From Stappia sp. (lineage in GTDB: Bacteria; Pseudomonadota; Alphaproteobacteria; Rhizobiales; Stappiaceae), in NCBI RefSeq assembly GCF_040110915.1, contig NZ_CP157793.1:2492939-2556938 (forward strand): a stretch of DNA of 64,000 nt. The letters run 5' to 3'. The notes beneath the pieces are model-generated. The model did not search any database. It saw only the letters and a list, made by a program, of their open reading frames with translations, and had not been told where the DNA came from. Both the position numbers and the translations under genes were made by a program. Shown here in pieces: positions 18,001 through 27,313 of this stretch. Numbering within the stretch: the stretch's first letter is position 1; each line of letters opens with the position of its first letter.

Positions 18001-18566
18001 CCGTGCAGACCGTAGTCGAGCACTTCCTGAATGTCGGACGGATTGAGCACCGGCATCTCGACATGCTCGAAAAAGAACTCCGACTGCGCCGGCAGGATCG
18101 ACGACTTGGCGAGGTGATCGTCGCCGGCGAGCGCCAGCACGCCGCCGTGTTCGGCCGTGCCGCTGGCGTTGGCCTGCCGCAGCACGTCGCCGGCACGGTC
18201 GACCCCCGGCGCCTTGCCGTACCAGATGCCGAAGACACCGTCGTAGTCGGAGCCCTTGCCGTGGTGGCCGACCTTCTGCGAGCCCCACACGGCGGTGGCG
18301 CCCAGTTCCTCGTTGACGCCGGGCTTGAACACGATGTTCGCGGCGTCCGTGTGCCGGCGCGCGCGCATCAGTTCGCTGTCGTATCCGGCAAGCGGCGAGC
18401 CGCGATAGCCGGAGATGAACCCGCCGGTCCTCAAACCGGCCTGCGCGTCGCGCCGGGCCTGATCGAGCGGCAGGCGCACCAGCGCCTGAATGCCGCTGAG
18501 ATAGACGCGGCCATGGGTGGCCACATATTTGTCGTCGAGCGTCACGGGTCGGGTGATGGCGTTCAT
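15075..18566 (-). CDS. Indolepyruvate ferredoxin oxidoreductase, fused subunits
   Basis: A single 1163-residue enzyme that oxidatively decarboxylates aryl (or branched) 2-oxo acids such as indolepyruvate to acyl-CoA, passing electrons to ferredoxin. In order: pyrimidine-binding domain (GYRGSPLAGYD), TPP domain with CSGCPHSTS (about 436) and GDGTYFH (about 496), a ferredoxin-like cluster CEGCGDCSVQSNC (about 638-651), then the gamma domain (GIGGAGVTTLAAVLAMAAH) and a C-terminal DUF6537-like part. The length matches proteobacterial fused forms. The ATG giving MNAITRPVTL follows GAGGAGG, so the 39-codon upstream extension is rejected. It is divergent from an Lrp-type regulator. Confidence 0.93.
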   Translation of the reverse strand: MNAITRPVTLDDKYVATHGRVYLSGIQALVRLPLDQARRDAQAGLRTGGFISGYRGSPLAGYDSELMRARRHTDAANIVFKPGVNEELGATAVWGSQKVGHHGKGSDYDGVFGIWYGKAPGVDRAGDVLRQANASGTAEHGGVLALAGDDHLAKSSILPAQSEFFFEHVEMPVLNPSDIQEVLDYGLHGIALSRFSGLWTGMICLADTMDASATISVDPRRLAFVHPREKDPRRHHDLNRVLLLGNRLETERLLRDIRVPAAQAYVRANGLDRVAFGATRPRIGLVATGKAYRDLRQALDLIGLTEAMARDIGLAIYKVAMPWPLEPTGVTEFARGLERLMVVEHKRAFLEPQIKELAYGWPDGARPRVWGKTRPDGTPFLTDVLELTVAELIPALLAFLPGEIVTSEMRAVAERMNKQVMWSQGHAERAARVPYFCSGCPHSTSTLVPDGARAMPGIGCHAMTEVAGRTTDGQIAMGGEGALWVGQSAFSNDTHVFANVGDGTYFHSAILAIRQAVASKVSITYKILYNDAVAMTGGQPVDGTLTVPQITRQLEAEGVERVVVVSEEPDAYLGRHDLAPGTDVVHRDELMAVQRDLQAVAGVTALVYDQTCAAEKRRRRKRGSFPDPDKRLFINDRVCEGCGDCSVQSNCLSVEPVATPFGEKRRINQSSCNKDFSCVKGFCPSFVFVEGAELRKAEAHGLDIDALVAALDPAPVAPLDVTLNALIAGIGGAGVTTLAAVLAMAAHIDGKQASTLDMTGLAQKGGPVTSHLRFSTADRAIEGPRVPTASLDLLIASDMVVATNAEQLALIDRSKTAGFANSRVAPTAEFVMKQTLSFDEARMRRTLEEACPLFVGQDVASLAEALFGDAIYANMMLVGMAHQAGRLPLGTAAIETAIRLNGAAVAKNLAAFRAGRVLFATPEAILAAMPSPEADEGPEEMELGDRIAYLARELTAYQDRAYAERFLAAIDRVRAADAQGGNGTMRLTRTAADMLYKVMAYKDEYEVARLYSDPAFKGKLAAQFKEPGKLKVMLAPPLISRALDPRTGRPKKIAFGPWVFTAFGLLAKLKGLRGGLFDPFGKSAERRAERALIASYLADLERIAGAVGCVNYGLLVEFARVPDLVRGFGPVKAANLEKAAAKRADLLARFDASGTMPHLEAAE

Positions 18567-18775
18567 GGCGACGGCCTCCTCTTCCGTCAGATCATGAGCA
18601 TCGGGGCGCGGGCCGGAATCGGTCGCGGGCGCCCGCCTGCCCGGCGCGGCCCGACATCGGTCGGCTGCGCCTGATGTTTGCATGACACCATTATGGTCCT
18701 GTTCCGGGTCAATTTCTGTGCTAACATGCCGGCCCTCACCCGATTAGCGACAATATCCTTCCCCGAAAGAGCGGA

Positions 18776-19255
18776 ATGAGCGAAAAATCCCTTCTCGACC
18801 CCTCGGACATCCGCGTCCTGCAGATTCTCCAGCGCGACGCATCGCTGTCGATCGCCGATGTCGCCCGCGAGGCCGGCATGAGCCAGACGCCCTGCTGGCG
18901 ACGGATCAAGAAGCTGAAGGAGAACGGCGTCATCCGTCAGGTGGTCGCCGTCGTCGACCGCGAGGCGGTGGGCCTGAACTTCGTCGCCTATGCCTTCGTC
19001 AAGCTCGCCGTGCCGAGCCGGGAGAACATGGAGACCTTCGACAAGTATCTGGAGCGTTGGCCCGAGGTGGTGATCTGCGAACGCGTCACCGGCGCCGTCG
19101 ACTACCTGATCAAGGTCGTGACCCGTGACATCAAGGCCTATGACGATTTTCTGAGACTGAAGCTCCTGGACAACACGCTCGTCTCCGACGTGCAGTCGCG
19201 CATCGTGGTCAACACGGTGAAGGAAACCGTCGCCCTGCCGCTGCGCGAGACCTGA
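18776..19255 (+). CDS. Lrp/AsnC-family transcriptional regulator
   Basis: A 159-residue feast/famine regulator with an N-terminal winged HTH (about 10-60, with ADVAREAGMSQTPCWRRIKKLKENGVI) and a C-terminal RAM ligand-binding domain (about 70-155). It is divergent from the indolepyruvate oxidoreductase gene, with 209 bp between starts, so it is likely to respond to an aromatic or branched-chain amino acid and to control that gene and itself. No clear Lrp box stands out in the gap. Confidence 0.92.
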   Translation: MSEKSLLDPSDIRVLQILQRDASLSIADVAREAGMSQTPCWRRIKKLKENGVIRQVVAVVDREAVGLNFVAYAFVKLAVPSRENMETFDKYLERWPEVVICERVTGAVDYLIKVVTRDIKAYDDFLRLKLLDNTLVSDVQSRIVVNTVKETVALPLRET

Positions 19256-19281
19256 GGCGCGGCCGTCTTACCGCATCGATC

Positions 19282-20526
19282 TCACAGGAACCGCGTCGGG
19301 GCGAAGGGCGCGGGGTCGGCGAAGGGACGTTCTCCCGCCATCGTCTCGGCGAGCAGACGCCCGAGCGCCGGCGCCAGCGCGAAGCCGTCGCGCGCATGCG
19401 GCACCGCCAGCCACAGGCCCGGCAGATCCGGCACCGCGCCGATCACCGGCAGCCCGTCCGGCAGAAAGGCGCGCACCGCCGGGATCGGCGTCTCCTCCAC
19501 CCGCGCCCCGAGCGGAAACAGCGCGCGCGCCGCGCGTTCCGCCCGCTCCAGCGCGGTGTCGCGCGGCGGCGCGTCCGCATGCGTCAGTTCATGGCCGCCG
19601 ACGAGCCGCACGCCGCGATCCATCGGCGTCAGGGTGAACCCGCCGTCGACATCGGTGACGGGGCGTGACAGGCGCACCCCGTGCACGGCGCGAAAATGAC
19701 GGTGATAGCCGCGCAACCCGGCAACCGGCAGCGACACCCCGAGCGAACGCAGGATGTCCGGCGTCGCGGCACCGAGCGCGGCGACCACGACGGGCGCCCG
19801 CGCCTCGCCGCGCGCGCCGCGCACGGCCCAGCCGCTGCGGATCCGCACCAGCGTTGCCGCATTGCCGGTTTCCACCGCGCCGCCGCGCTCGCGAAAGAGC
19901 CGCGCGTAGGCCTTCGCCACCCCGCCGGGCGAGGACACCGACTGGCTGTCCGGCCAGGAAATCGCGGCAAGATCCGGCCATGCCAGATCCGGCTCCATCT
20001 CCCTGAGGTCGTCGTCCGACAGGACCGCATAGGACACGCCGAAGATGCGGGCGAAATGCCGGTCCTGCTCGCTCGCCTGAAAGGACGCCGGGCGGCGGTA
20101 GAGCTTGACCCAGCCGGTGCGGCGGAAGAAGCGCAGGGCGCTCGCCGCGCGCGCCAGCGCCAGATGTTCGCCGATCGCCGCCGCCTGCAAGGGCGCCAGG
20201 GCCCGCGCGGCGCCCGACACCGCGCGCGGCGCGTCGAAGGCGCCCGCCACCTTGAGAAACGGAATCAGCGACGCCAGCGCGCGCGGATCGATCCGCGTCG
20301 CGCCGCCGGGGCGCACCAGGCGCAGCAGCACTTCGCCGGTCGTGAGCGGCAGATCCGGACGCAGGAAGGCATCGCAGCCCAGAATGCCGGCATTGGCCCT
20401 GGACGCCTCCTCTCCCGGTCCCGCCCGGTCCAGCACGAGACACAGCCAGCCGCGCGCCTGCAGATGCAGGGCCACGCTGAGACCGGTGAGTCCCCCGCCG
20501 AGTACGATGGCGTCGAAGGTGCGCAT
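19282..20526 (-). CDS. FAD-dependent amino-acid/amine oxidase (DadA-like)
   Basis: A 414-residue DAO-family flavoenzyme. The Rossmann FAD motif VLGGGLTGLSVALHL starts at about residue 8, followed by the DRAGPGEEASRANAG segment that contacts FAD. The C-terminal half has RGYHRHF and the closing FAD motif HARDGFALAPALGRLLAE. It is closest in style to D-amino acid dehydrogenase or glycine oxidase enzymes; the substrate is not defined. The ATG giving MRTFDAIVLGG is chosen. It converges with the Lrp regulator and is divergent from the BASS-like transporter. Confidence 0.87.
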   Translation of the reverse strand: MRTFDAIVLGGGLTGLSVALHLQARGWLCLVLDRAGPGEEASRANAGILGCDAFLRPDLPLTTGEVLLRLVRPGGATRIDPRALASLIPFLKVAGAFDAPRAVSGAARALAPLQAAAIGEHLALARAASALRFFRRTGWVKLYRRPASFQASEQDRHFARIFGVSYAVLSDDDLREMEPDLAWPDLAAISWPDSQSVSSPGGVAKAYARLFRERGGAVETGNAATLVRIRSGWAVRGARGEARAPVVVAALGAATPDILRSLGVSLPVAGLRGYHRHFRAVHGVRLSRPVTDVDGGFTLTPMDRGVRLVGGHELTHADAPPRDTALERAERAARALFPLGARVEETPIPAVRAFLPDGLPVIGAVPDLPGLWLAVPHARDGFALAPALGRLLAETMAGERPFADPAPFAPTRFL

Positions 20527-20659
20527 GCCGCCTATCCACACCGAACACGGGCCGCTTGCAAGCCGAAGTCGCGTCCGGCGATACTGTTCGCGCAAATTTT
20601 GTTGGTTTCCCTCCAATCCCTTAGCGCGAGTCGTCCGGCCCGCGGTCAGGAAATCCGTC

Positions 20660-21670
20660 ATGTCCGCGCTTCATCTGCCCCTGCGCTGCCTCGCCTGGCT
20701 CGGCCGCCAGGGCACGCGTGCCGTAGCGGTAAGCGCCCTCGTCGGCCTCTTCCTGCCACCGCTGTCCGCGCTGTTCCGCCCGTTCGTGGAAGAAGCGATC
20801 TTCCTGCTGCTCGTCCTCGCCTTTCTGCGGGTCGATCCGGCGGCGGTGACCGCCTATCTGCGCGCGCCCCGTCTCGTCGCGCCGGCCGGTGTGTGGATGC
20901 TGCTCGCCGTGCCGGTCGCGACCGCGCTGGCGCTCACCACGACGGGCGTGGCCGCCGCCTATCCGGAACTGGCGATGGCCGCCTTCCTGGTCACCGCGGC
21001 GCCGCCGGTGATGTCGGCACCGGCCTTCGTCGCGCTGATCGGGCTCGACGGCGCGCTGGCGCTGGCGCTCGTCTGCGCCACCATGCTGGCCGCGCCGCTG
21101 ACCGCGCCGCTGATCGCGGGGCTGCTGCTCGGCGACACGCTGCCCGTCGATGCCGGCGGCCTCGCGCTGCGGCTCGCCGGGTTGCTCGCCGCCTCGGCGG
21201 CCGTGGCGGCGATCCTGCGCCGCGTCTTCGGCGCACGGCGCATCGTCGCCGCCCGCACCCATATCGACGGGCTGAACGTGGCGCTGCTCTTCGTCTTCGC
21301 CGTCGCCGTGATGGACGGCGTGGCGGAGAGCTTTCTGGCCCGGCCCCTTCTCACGCTCGGCATCGGCGCGCTCACCTTCGCCGTCGCCCTCACCCAGATG
21401 GCGGTCACCTTCCTGGTGTTTCGGCCGGCCGGGAGCGACCGCGCCTTCGTGCTGGCGCATGCCACCGGCAACCGCAACATGGGGCTTCTTGTCGCCGCCC
21501 TGGGCGGCACGCTGCCGGATCTCGCGTGGCTCTACTTCGGTCTGGGACAACTGCCGATCTATCTGCTGCCCTGGATCCTCAAACCGCTCGCCGACCGCGC
21601 GCTCGCCGGCGCGCCGGAGCGAGCGAACGAAAACCCGGCCCCACGCACCGGATCCGAGCCCGACGGATAG
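20660..21670 (+). CDS. BASS-like (bile acid:sodium symporter type) membrane transporter
   Basis: A 336-residue integral membrane protein with about 8-10 helices. The two discontinuous-helix signatures of the sodium bile-acid symporter fold are visible: the TAAPPVMSAPAFVALIG segment and HATGNRNMGLLVAALGG. The substrate cannot be inferred; such proteins carry organic anions or 2-oxo acids. ATG at 20660 is preceded by AGGAAATCCGTC. It is divergent from the FAD oxidase with a 133-bp shared region, which hints at a related substrate. Confidence 0.72.
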   Translation: MSALHLPLRCLAWLGRQGTRAVAVSALVGLFLPPLSALFRPFVEEAIFLLLVLAFLRVDPAAVTAYLRAPRLVAPAGVWMLLAVPVATALALTTTGVAAAYPELAMAAFLVTAAPPVMSAPAFVALIGLDGALALALVCATMLAAPLTAPLIAGLLLGDTLPVDAGGLALRLAGLLAASAAVAAILRRVFGARRIVAARTHIDGLNVALLFVFAVAVMDGVAESFLARPLLTLGIGALTFAVALTQMAVTFLVFRPAGSDRAFVLAHATGNRNMGLLVAALGGTLPDLAWLYFGLGQLPIYLLPWILKPLADRALAGAPERANENPAPRTGSEPDG

Positions 21671-21782
21671 GCGGCCCACTCCATCGGCATACCGCGCGCG
21701 GACGGCCCGCCGATGTCTTGTCGCCGGCCCCCGCCTGTGCTAGCGCCAAGCTCCCCTCGCCCCTTGCGGAGTTTTCATCGCC

Positions 21783-22460
21783 ATGTCCCGCCCGGTCACC
21801 ATCGCCCCGTCCATGCTCGCGTCCGATTTCTCCGCCTTCGGCCAAGAGGTCCGCGACGTGGTGGAAGCCGGCGCCGACTGGATCCATCTCGACGTGATGG
21901 ACGGCCATTTCGTGCCCAATATCAGCTTCGGACCCGACGTGATCGCGGCCATGCGCAAGCACACCGACAAGGTGTTCGACACGCATTTGATGATCGCGCC
22001 CTGCGATCCCTATCTGGAGGCCTTCGCCAAGGCCGGCTCCGACATCATCACCGTTCATGCCGAGGCCGGCCCCCATCTCGACCGCTCGCTGCAGGCGATC
22101 CGCGCGCTCGGCAAGAAGGCCGGCGTCTCGCTCAACCCGGCCACGCCGGAAAGCGTGCTGGAATATGTGCTCGACCGGCTCGACCTGATCCTGGTGATGA
22201 GCGTCAATCCGGGCTTCGGCGGCCAGTCCTTCATCACCGCAATGGTCGACAAGGTCGCGCGCATCAAGGCGATGATCGGCGAGCGGCCGATCGACATCGA
22301 GGTCGACGGCGGCGTCACGCCGGAGACGGCGCCGCTGGTCGCCGCCGCCGGCGCCAATGTGCTTGTCGCGGGCTCCGCCGTCTTCAGGGGCGACGGCGTC
22401 GCGGGCTACCGCGCCAACATCGACGCGATCCGCGCGGCCGCCGAAGCCGCGCGCGCTTGA
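21783..22460 (+). CDS. rpe: Ribulose-phosphate 3-epimerase
   Basis: A 225-residue TIM-barrel enzyme that interconverts ribulose-5-phosphate and xylulose-5-phosphate in the pentose phosphate pathway. The metal and active-site motifs are all present: [39 protein letters not shown] and EVDGGV, with the phosphate loop VAGSAVF. The length is normal. It lies upstream of a small membrane protein gene and purB, an arrangement common in Hyphomicrobiales. Confidence 0.97.
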   Translation: MSRPVTIAPSMLASDFSAFGQEVRDVVEAGADWIHLDVMDGHFVPNISFGPDVIAAMRKHTDKVFDTHLMIAPCDPYLEAFAKAGSDIITVHAEAGPHLDRSLQAIRALGKKAGVSLNPATPESVLEYVLDRLDLILVMSVNPGFGGQSFITAMVDKVARIKAMIGERPIDIEVDGGVTPETAPLVAAAGANVLVAGSAVFRGDGVAGYRANIDAIRAAAEAARA

Positions 22461-22570
22461 CCCTGCGTCGCACTGCCGCCACTCTTTAGCGTATCGTGAG
22501 CGTCCGGCGGCGCGCCTGCGCCGCCCGCTCTCCCGCGCCGCCCGTTTCCCGTTCAGGATCAGCCCCGCCC

Positions 22571-23044
22571 GTGCGCCCGTTCGTCTTCGCCCTCGTGTGG
22601 GCCTGCCTGATCACCGCCGCCGTCGCCGCGCTGACGCTCGGCTTGCGCAACGAGGGGCTGTCGGGGCGTTCGCTCGCCGTGCTCGCGGTCTTCGGCCTGG
22701 GGAGCTTCCTCGGCGGCTGGCTCGGCTGGGGGGCGGCGCGCATCCTGTCGTGGCCGCGCCGGCGCCGGCCCGTGGCACGCTTCGCGGCCATGCTGATCAC
22801 CCTGTCGGTCGGAACCGCCGGGATCACCGGCTTCCTGTTCTTCCTGCAGATGCGCGCCTATTACGATCCCTGGCACACGAACGCCCTGTCCATGCGCATG
22901 TTCTGGGAAACGGCCTTCACCGCCGCCACCTCGAGCTACATCTTCGGCGTGATGGGCGCGCGCATGCTTCTTCCCGTCATGCTGGTGCCGCTCTTCGCCG
23001 CCGCCTGGTATTTCGCGCGCATCAAGCCCCGCTCGGCGGAATGA
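22571..23044 (+). CDS. Four-helix membrane protein of unknown function
   Basis: A 157-residue protein with four predicted membrane segments (ALVWACLITAAVAALTLGL; the LAVLAVFGLGSFLGGWLGWG stretch; MLITLSVGTAGITGFLFFL; SSYIFGVMGARMLLPVML). I do not recognise a characterised family. The GTG at 22571 is preferred because the 25 residues before it are proline/arginine-rich and unlike a membrane protein N-terminus; an alternative GTG lies at 22496. It sits between rpe and purB. Confidence 0.7.
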   Translation: MRPFVFALVWACLITAAVAALTLGLRNEGLSGRSLAVLAVFGLGSFLGGWLGWGAARILSWPRRRRPVARFAAMLITLSVGTAGITGFLFFLQMRAYYDPWHTNALSMRMFWETAFTAATSSYIFGVMGARMLLPVMLVPLFAAAWYFARIKPRSAE

Positions 23045-23121
23045 CTCCGGCTCCGGATTGAGCGGCACGGCCACGTCTGCTAGGAGAGCCGCAGTTTTCT
23101 CCCGCTCACGAGGCTTCACGT

Positions 23122-24450
23122 ATGATTCCGCGCTATTCGCGGCCCGAGATGGTCGCCATCTGGTCGCCCGAGACCAAGTTCCGCATCTGGTTCGAGATCG
23201 AGGCGCATGCCTGCGACGCGCTCGCGGAGCTCGGCGTGATCCCCAAGGACGCGGCCAGAACCATCTGGGAGAAGGGCGGCGCGGCGACCTTCGACGTCGC
23301 GCGCATCGACGAGATCGAGCGCGAGACCAAGCACGACGTCATCGCCTTCCTGACGCATCTGGCCGAGATCGTCGGCCCGGACGCGCGCTTCGTGCATCAA
23401 GGCATGACGTCCTCCGACGTGCTCGACACCTGCCTCAACGTCCAGCTTACCCGGGCCGCCGACCTGCTGCTCGCCGATCTCGACGCGCTGCTCGCCGCGC
23501 TGAAGCGCCGCGCGCTGGAGCACAAGGACACCGTCTGCATCGGCCGCTCGCACGGCATCCACGCCGAGCCGGTCACCTTCGGCCTGAAGATGGCCGAGGC
23601 CTACGCCGAGTTCGACCGCTGCCGCACGCGCCTGCTCGCCGCGCGCGCCGAAATCGCCACCTGCGCGATCTCCGGCGCGGTCGGCACCTTCGCCAATATC
23701 GACCCGCGCGTGGAAGAACATGTCGCCAAGGCGATGGGCCTCGCCGTCGAGCCGGTTTCGACCCAGGTCATCCCGCGCGACCGCCATGCGATGTTCTTCG
23801 CCACGCTTGGCGTCATCGCCTCCTCGATCGAGCGCGTGGCGACGGAAGTGCGTCACCTGCAGCGCACCGAGGTGCTGGAAGCGGAAGAATACTTCTCGCC
23901 GGGGCAGAAGGGCTCCAGCGCCATGCCGCACAAGCGCAATCCGGTGTTGACGGAAAACCTCACCGGCCTCGCCCGCATGGTGCGCGCCTACGCGATGCCG
24001 GCGATGGAGAATGTGGCGCTGTGGCACGAGCGCGACATCTCGCACTCATCGGTGGAGCGCATGATCGGCCCGGATGCGACCGTCACCCTCGACTTCGCCC
24101 TGGCGCGTCTCACCGGCGTGATCGACAAGCTCGTGGTCTACCCCGAGCGCATGATCGCCAACATGGACCGCCTCGGCGGCCTGGTGCATTCGCAGCGCAT
24201 CCTGCTGGCGCTGACCCAGGCTGGCGTGTCGCGCGAGGACGCCTATCGCCTCGTCCAGCGCAACGCGATGAAGGTCTGGGACAGCTACCAGACGCGCGGC
24301 AGCGCCGAGGTCGACTTCCTCGAGGAACTGCTCAACGACGCGGACGTGCGCGCCGCCCTGTCGGAAGAGGACATCCGCGCCCGCTTCGACCTCGGCTACC
24401 ACACCAAGGCGGTGGACACGATCTTCGCGCGGGTCTTCGGGGAGGCGTGA
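23122..24450 (+). CDS. purB: Adenylosuccinate lyase
   Basis: PurB catalyses two fumarate-releasing steps, SAICAR to AICAR and adenylosuccinate to AMP. The 442-residue protein carries the superfamily signature [11 protein letters not shown] near residue 264, with [17 protein letters not shown] and [14 protein letters not shown] (general acid/base His region). The N-terminus, [20 protein letters not shown], is typical of the shorter bacterial type. It is the first of five purine genes spread across 23-35 kb. Confidence 0.97.
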   Translation: MIPRYSRPEMVAIWSPETKFRIWFEIEAHACDALAELGVIPKDAARTIWEKGGAATFDVARIDEIERETKHDVIAFLTHLAEIVGPDARFVHQGMTSSDVLDTCLNVQLTRAADLLLADLDALLAALKRRALEHKDTVCIGRSHGIHAEPVTFGLKMAEAYAEFDRCRTRLLAARAEIATCAISGAVGTFANIDPRVEEHVAKAMGLAVEPVSTQVIPRDRHAMFFATLGVIASSIERVATEVRHLQRTEVLEAEEYFSPGQKGSSAMPHKRNPVLTENLTGLARMVRAYAMPAMENVALWHERDISHSSVERMIGPDATVTLDFALARLTGVIDKLVVYPERMIANMDRLGGLVHSQRILLALTQAGVSREDAYRLVQRNAMKVWDSYQTRGSAEVDFLEELLNDADVRAALSEEDIRARFDLGYHTKAVDTIFARVFGEA

Positions 24451-24454
24451 GCCG

Positions 24455-25012
24455 ATGAAGATCGCCGATGCCGACATTCTGCTGGTGCCGGGCTATGGCG
24501 AAACCCCGGCCGACCACTGGATGACGCGCTGGCGGGCGAAAATGCCCTCCGCGCGTCTCATCGACCTGCCGAACCGCTTTCGACCCGTGCGCAAGGCCTG
24601 GGTCGAAACGCTCGAGGAGGCGGTGAACGGGGCCGAACGCCCCGTGGTGCTGGTCGGGCATTCGCTCGGCGTCAACACCATCGTGCATGCGGCCCGCACC
24701 CTGCCGAAGGGTGCGGTGCGCGGCGCCTTTCTGGTGGCGCCGACGGACCTTGCCCGCGAGAGCCCGAAGCCTGCCTTCGATGTCGGAGATTTTCTGCCGC
24801 TGCCGCGCGGGCCCCTGCCCTTCCCCTCCCGCGTGATCGCGAGCCGAACGGATCCGCATTGCACCTTCGAGACGGCGAAGGACTGGGCCCACGCCTGGGG
24901 CGCGCACTTCCAGGACGCGGGCGAGAGCGGGCACCTCAACCACGAAAGCGGCCACGGCCCCTGGCCGGAGGGGCTCATGACCTTCGCCTATCTGATGAAG
25001 GGACTCGACTGA
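24455..25012 (+). CDS. RBBP9/YdeN-family serine hydrolase
   Basis: A 185-residue alpha/beta hydrolase of the RBBP9/YdeN family. It opens with the LLVPGYGETPADHWMTRW oxyanion-region motif; the nucleophile elbow is GHSLG (Ser70), and Asp in SRTDPH and His in SGHLNHESG complete the likely triad. The physiological substrate is unknown. It begins 4 bp after the purB stop and is probably co-transcribed. Confidence 0.87.
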   Translation: MKIADADILLVPGYGETPADHWMTRWRAKMPSARLIDLPNRFRPVRKAWVETLEEAVNGAERPVVLVGHSLGVNTIVHAARTLPKGAVRGAFLVAPTDLARESPKPAFDVGDFLPLPRGPLPFPSRVIASRTDPHCTFETAKDWAHAWGAHFQDAGESGHLNHESGHGPWPEGLMTFAYLMKGLD

Positions 25013-25066
25013 TCGACCGACGCGCGCACGCGGCACGTCAGTTCGCGGCTTTTTCTCTGGGCCGCG

Positions 25067-25285
25067 TCAGTTCGCGGCGCGCGGCTTCTCGTTGATCAGC
25101 GCCAGAATGCGCCCGGCAACGAAATAGCTGACGGGGAACGCGACCAGCGCCCCGGCACCGGCAAAGGCAGCCAGCAGCCATGGCTCGTAATCGTTGATCC
25201 CGAAGTAGGTCATCGGGATCAGCGCGAAGATCCCCGCGAGCGTCGGCGCGATGACGATGAGCAGAACGGCGGCGAGCTTCCACAT
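25067..25285 (-). CDS. Small two-helix membrane protein
   Basis: A 72-residue protein with two predicted membrane helices (LAAVLLIVIAPTLAGIFALI; LLAAFAGAGALVAFPVSYFVAG) and a short charged tail. Similar short proteins occur widely in alphaproteobacteria and have sometimes been mislabelled CTP synthetase; nothing here resembles that enzyme. The ATG giving MWKLAAVLL is preferred over an upstream extension. Confidence 0.68.
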   Translation of the reverse strand: MWKLAAVLLIVIAPTLAGIFALIPMTYFGINDYEPWLLAAFAGAGALVAFPVSYFVAGRILALINEKPRAAN

Positions 25286-25502
25286 GGGTGAGCGCTCCGA
25301 AAACGGTTTCCGGCGCGACACGTCGACGCCGCCACCCTGGACAGGCATCGCCGGAGCGCACCGCTCGATGGCTCCAAGATAGATAGCGAAACCCGAAACT
25401 TAATGCGACACCCCGCCGCTCGGGGATCGCCCTCTTGGGGAAATTGCGGAGCCCGGCGTCGCCTGCCCGCCCGCGCGCCCCTCGCCCGCGTCGGTCGCCC
25501 GC

Positions 25503-26285
25503 TCAGTCGAGGTCGCGTGCCATCCGTCCGGCGGTCTCGAGCACGATGCCCGCGTCCGAGCCATGCGCGATCAGCTGGAAGCCCATCGCCTTCGCCCGCC
25601 GCGCGTCCTCCACGCTGTTGGTATAGATCCCGGCATGTTTACCGGCCGCGCGCGCCTTGGCGGCCACCTCGCCGGCCAGCGTCTGCACCCGCTCCGCGCC
25701 CGGCGCGATCTCGGCGCCGTCGGACAGGGTGAGCGAGAGGTCGGCGGGACCGATGAAGACGCCGTCGAGCCCCTCCACCGCCAGAATGTCGTCGAGCGCC
25801 GCGACAGCCGCCGGCGTCTCGATCATCGCGAAGACGACCGCCGCGCGATTGGCCGCGCGGTGATAGTCGTCCAGCGTCACGCCCTGCAGCATGGCGGCGC
25901 GATGCGGCCCCCAGCTGCGCGCGCCCAGCGGCGGATACTTGGCGGCGGCGACGAGTGCCAGCGCATCGTCCACCGAGTTGACCATGGGCATGATCACGCC
26001 CTGCGCGCCCAGGTCGAAGGCCCGGCTCACGGTCGCGAAATCGTCGACCGGCGGACGCACCAGAGCCGCCGCCCCACCGAGCACCGCCGCCGCGATCCCG
26101 TCGCGCACCGATGCGATGTCATGGGCGCCATGCTGCATGTCGAGCGTTACGGCGCCATAGCCGGCCCGCGCCAGCAGTTCGACCACGGCCGGCACCGCCA
26201 TCGTCGACCAGGCGGTCACGATCGTGGTGTCCTGCGCGAGCGTGTCGGCAAGCGAGTTGGAAAGGGGCGCGCGCGGGTCGCTCAT
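25503..26285 (-). CDS. HpcH/HpaI-family 2-oxo acid aldolase
   Basis: A 260-residue class II pyruvate aldolase-type TIM barrel, cleaving 4-hydroxy-2-oxo acids into pyruvate and an aldehyde. Visible signatures are [11 protein letters not shown], the metal-ligand glutamate in [11 protein letters not shown] and [13 protein letters not shown]. The substrate cannot be fixed; family members act on hydroxy-oxo-heptanedioate, sugars such as KDR, or macrophomate-like compounds. The upstream region on its own strand is the 26-bp palindromic repeat array. Confidence 0.9.
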   Translation of the reverse strand: MSDPRAPLSNSLADTLAQDTTIVTAWSTMAVPAVVELLARAGYGAVTLDMQHGAHDIASVRDGIAAAVLGGAAALVRPPVDDFATVSRAFDLGAQGVIMPMVNSVDDALALVAAAKYPPLGARSWGPHRAAMLQGVTLDDYHRAANRAAVVFAMIETPAAVAALDDILAVEGLDGVFIGPADLSLTLSDGAEIAPGAERVQTLAGEVAAKARAAGKHAGIYTNSVEDARRAKAMGFQLIAHGSDAGIVLETAGRMARDLD

Positions 26286-26320
26286 GTGAGAGGTCCTTTC
26301 AGAGGTCCTTTTTCAGGCAA

Positions 26321-26414
26321 GGACCGTCGAAGGTCCATTCAGACACGGACCGTTCACGGTCCATTGAGACGAGGCCCGGTCGCGGCCCATTCAGGCGAGG
26401 ACCGTCCACGGTCC
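26321..26414. repeat. Four 26-bp tandem palindromic repeats
   Basis: Sixteen-base palindromes of the type GGACCGTNNACGGTCC start at exactly 26-bp steps (26321, 26347, 26373, 26399), separated by a 10-bp ATTCAGACA-type linker. In the third copy both arms have changed together (GGCCCGGT / GCGGCCC), keeping most pairing. Two degenerate AGGTCC half copies precede the array (26291, 26303). The array lies between the zeta-subunit gene and the aldolase gene, both read leftward, and can form four successive hairpins. Confidence 0.85.
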
Positions 26415-26497
26415 GGAACGCAAGGCGCGCGCCACCGCCCGGCGGCACGCACCCTCAACGCTTCCCGGGGGCGATCCGGAGGATCGCAGGGGCTGTC

Positions 26498-26821
26498 TCA
26501 GCCTTCGGCCTGGATCTGCTCGGCCGCCGTATGCAGCAGGTCTTCCATGGTGCGGCGGATCTGGTGATCCGACTGATCGACCCCGGCGTCGTCGAAGTCC
26601 TTGCGGATCTTGCGGAAGACGTCCTCGTCGCCCGGCTCCTCGAAGTCGGCGCGCACCACCTCCTTGGCGTAGTCCTGCGCCTTGTCGGCGTCGAGGCCCA
26701 GCTTCTCGGCAGCCCACAGCCCGAGCAGCTTGTTGCGCCGCGCAACGGCCTTGAACCGCAGCTCCTCGTCGTGGGCGAACTTGTTCTCAAACGCCTCCTC
26801 GCGACGGTTGAACGTGCTCAT
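26498..26821 (-). CDS. F1FO-ATPase inhibitor zeta subunit (DUF1476)
   Basis: A 107-residue protein of the DUF1476 family, identified in alphaproteobacteria as the zeta subunit that binds F1 and blocks ATP hydrolysis. The N-terminus [20 protein letters not shown] is the inhibitory region, and the following four-helix body has [16 protein letters not shown]. The ATG at 26821 begins this conserved start; the longer open frame upstream is not supported. It is divergent from purC across 492 bp, a common arrangement. Confidence 0.92.
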   Translation of the reverse strand: MSTFNRREEAFENKFAHDEELRFKAVARRNKLLGLWAAEKLGLDADKAQDYAKEVVRADFEEPGDEDVFRKIRKDFDDAGVDQSDHQIRRTMEDLLHTAAEQIQAEG

Positions 26822-27313
26822 GCGTGTCTCTCCTGCCTGTTCGCCGGGTCCCGGAAGGGTCAAGGGTCGGATCCCGCGCAGGTCGCGACCGTCCATGGCC
26901 CGACCCACAACACATGTAGGGATTCGGTTCGCTCTTGCATATCCCTGCAAGCGGCCCAAATCAACGCGATATCGGCCGCAAATCCCCGGCACGATGCCCG
27001 GCGCGATGCCCGGCCCGATGCGGGGAGCGAGGGCACCGCCGGCGCGGCAGTGCGAATCCCGGGTCCACCCCATTCGTTCAGGGGGCGCCATCGGACGCAA
27101 CGGCTCGATTGTACTTTGCGGGGCGATCGTGTAGGTTCCGCGCCATCGCGCGGGGGGCGACGACCCGACGACCACGGCCCTGGACGCCCGACCTCCTCCC
27201 GACGACAGCCGGCTCCTGACGACAGCCGGACGACAGGGACAGGGTCTGGCGCCCGGCCCGAAGGAGCGCTTCCGACCCGCATGGATTTCTTCTCACGAAC
27301 ACGGTACGTGCCT
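26822..27313. other. Divergent intergenic region before purC
   Basis: 492 bp between the zeta-subunit gene (leftward) and purC (rightward). It holds a 12-bp tandem repeat of three units (CGGCACGATGCC type, 26987-27022), the duplicated sequence GACGACAGCCGG near 27200-27230, and otherwise no clear gene. An in-frame ATG at 27281 would add 11 residues to PurC but is not conserved. I cannot place the promoters with confidence. Confidence 0.5.

Noticed and set aside
26321..26414. Possible CRISPR array
   Set aside because: The 10-bp linkers are themselves repeated, so there are no spacers; it is a tandem palindrome array.
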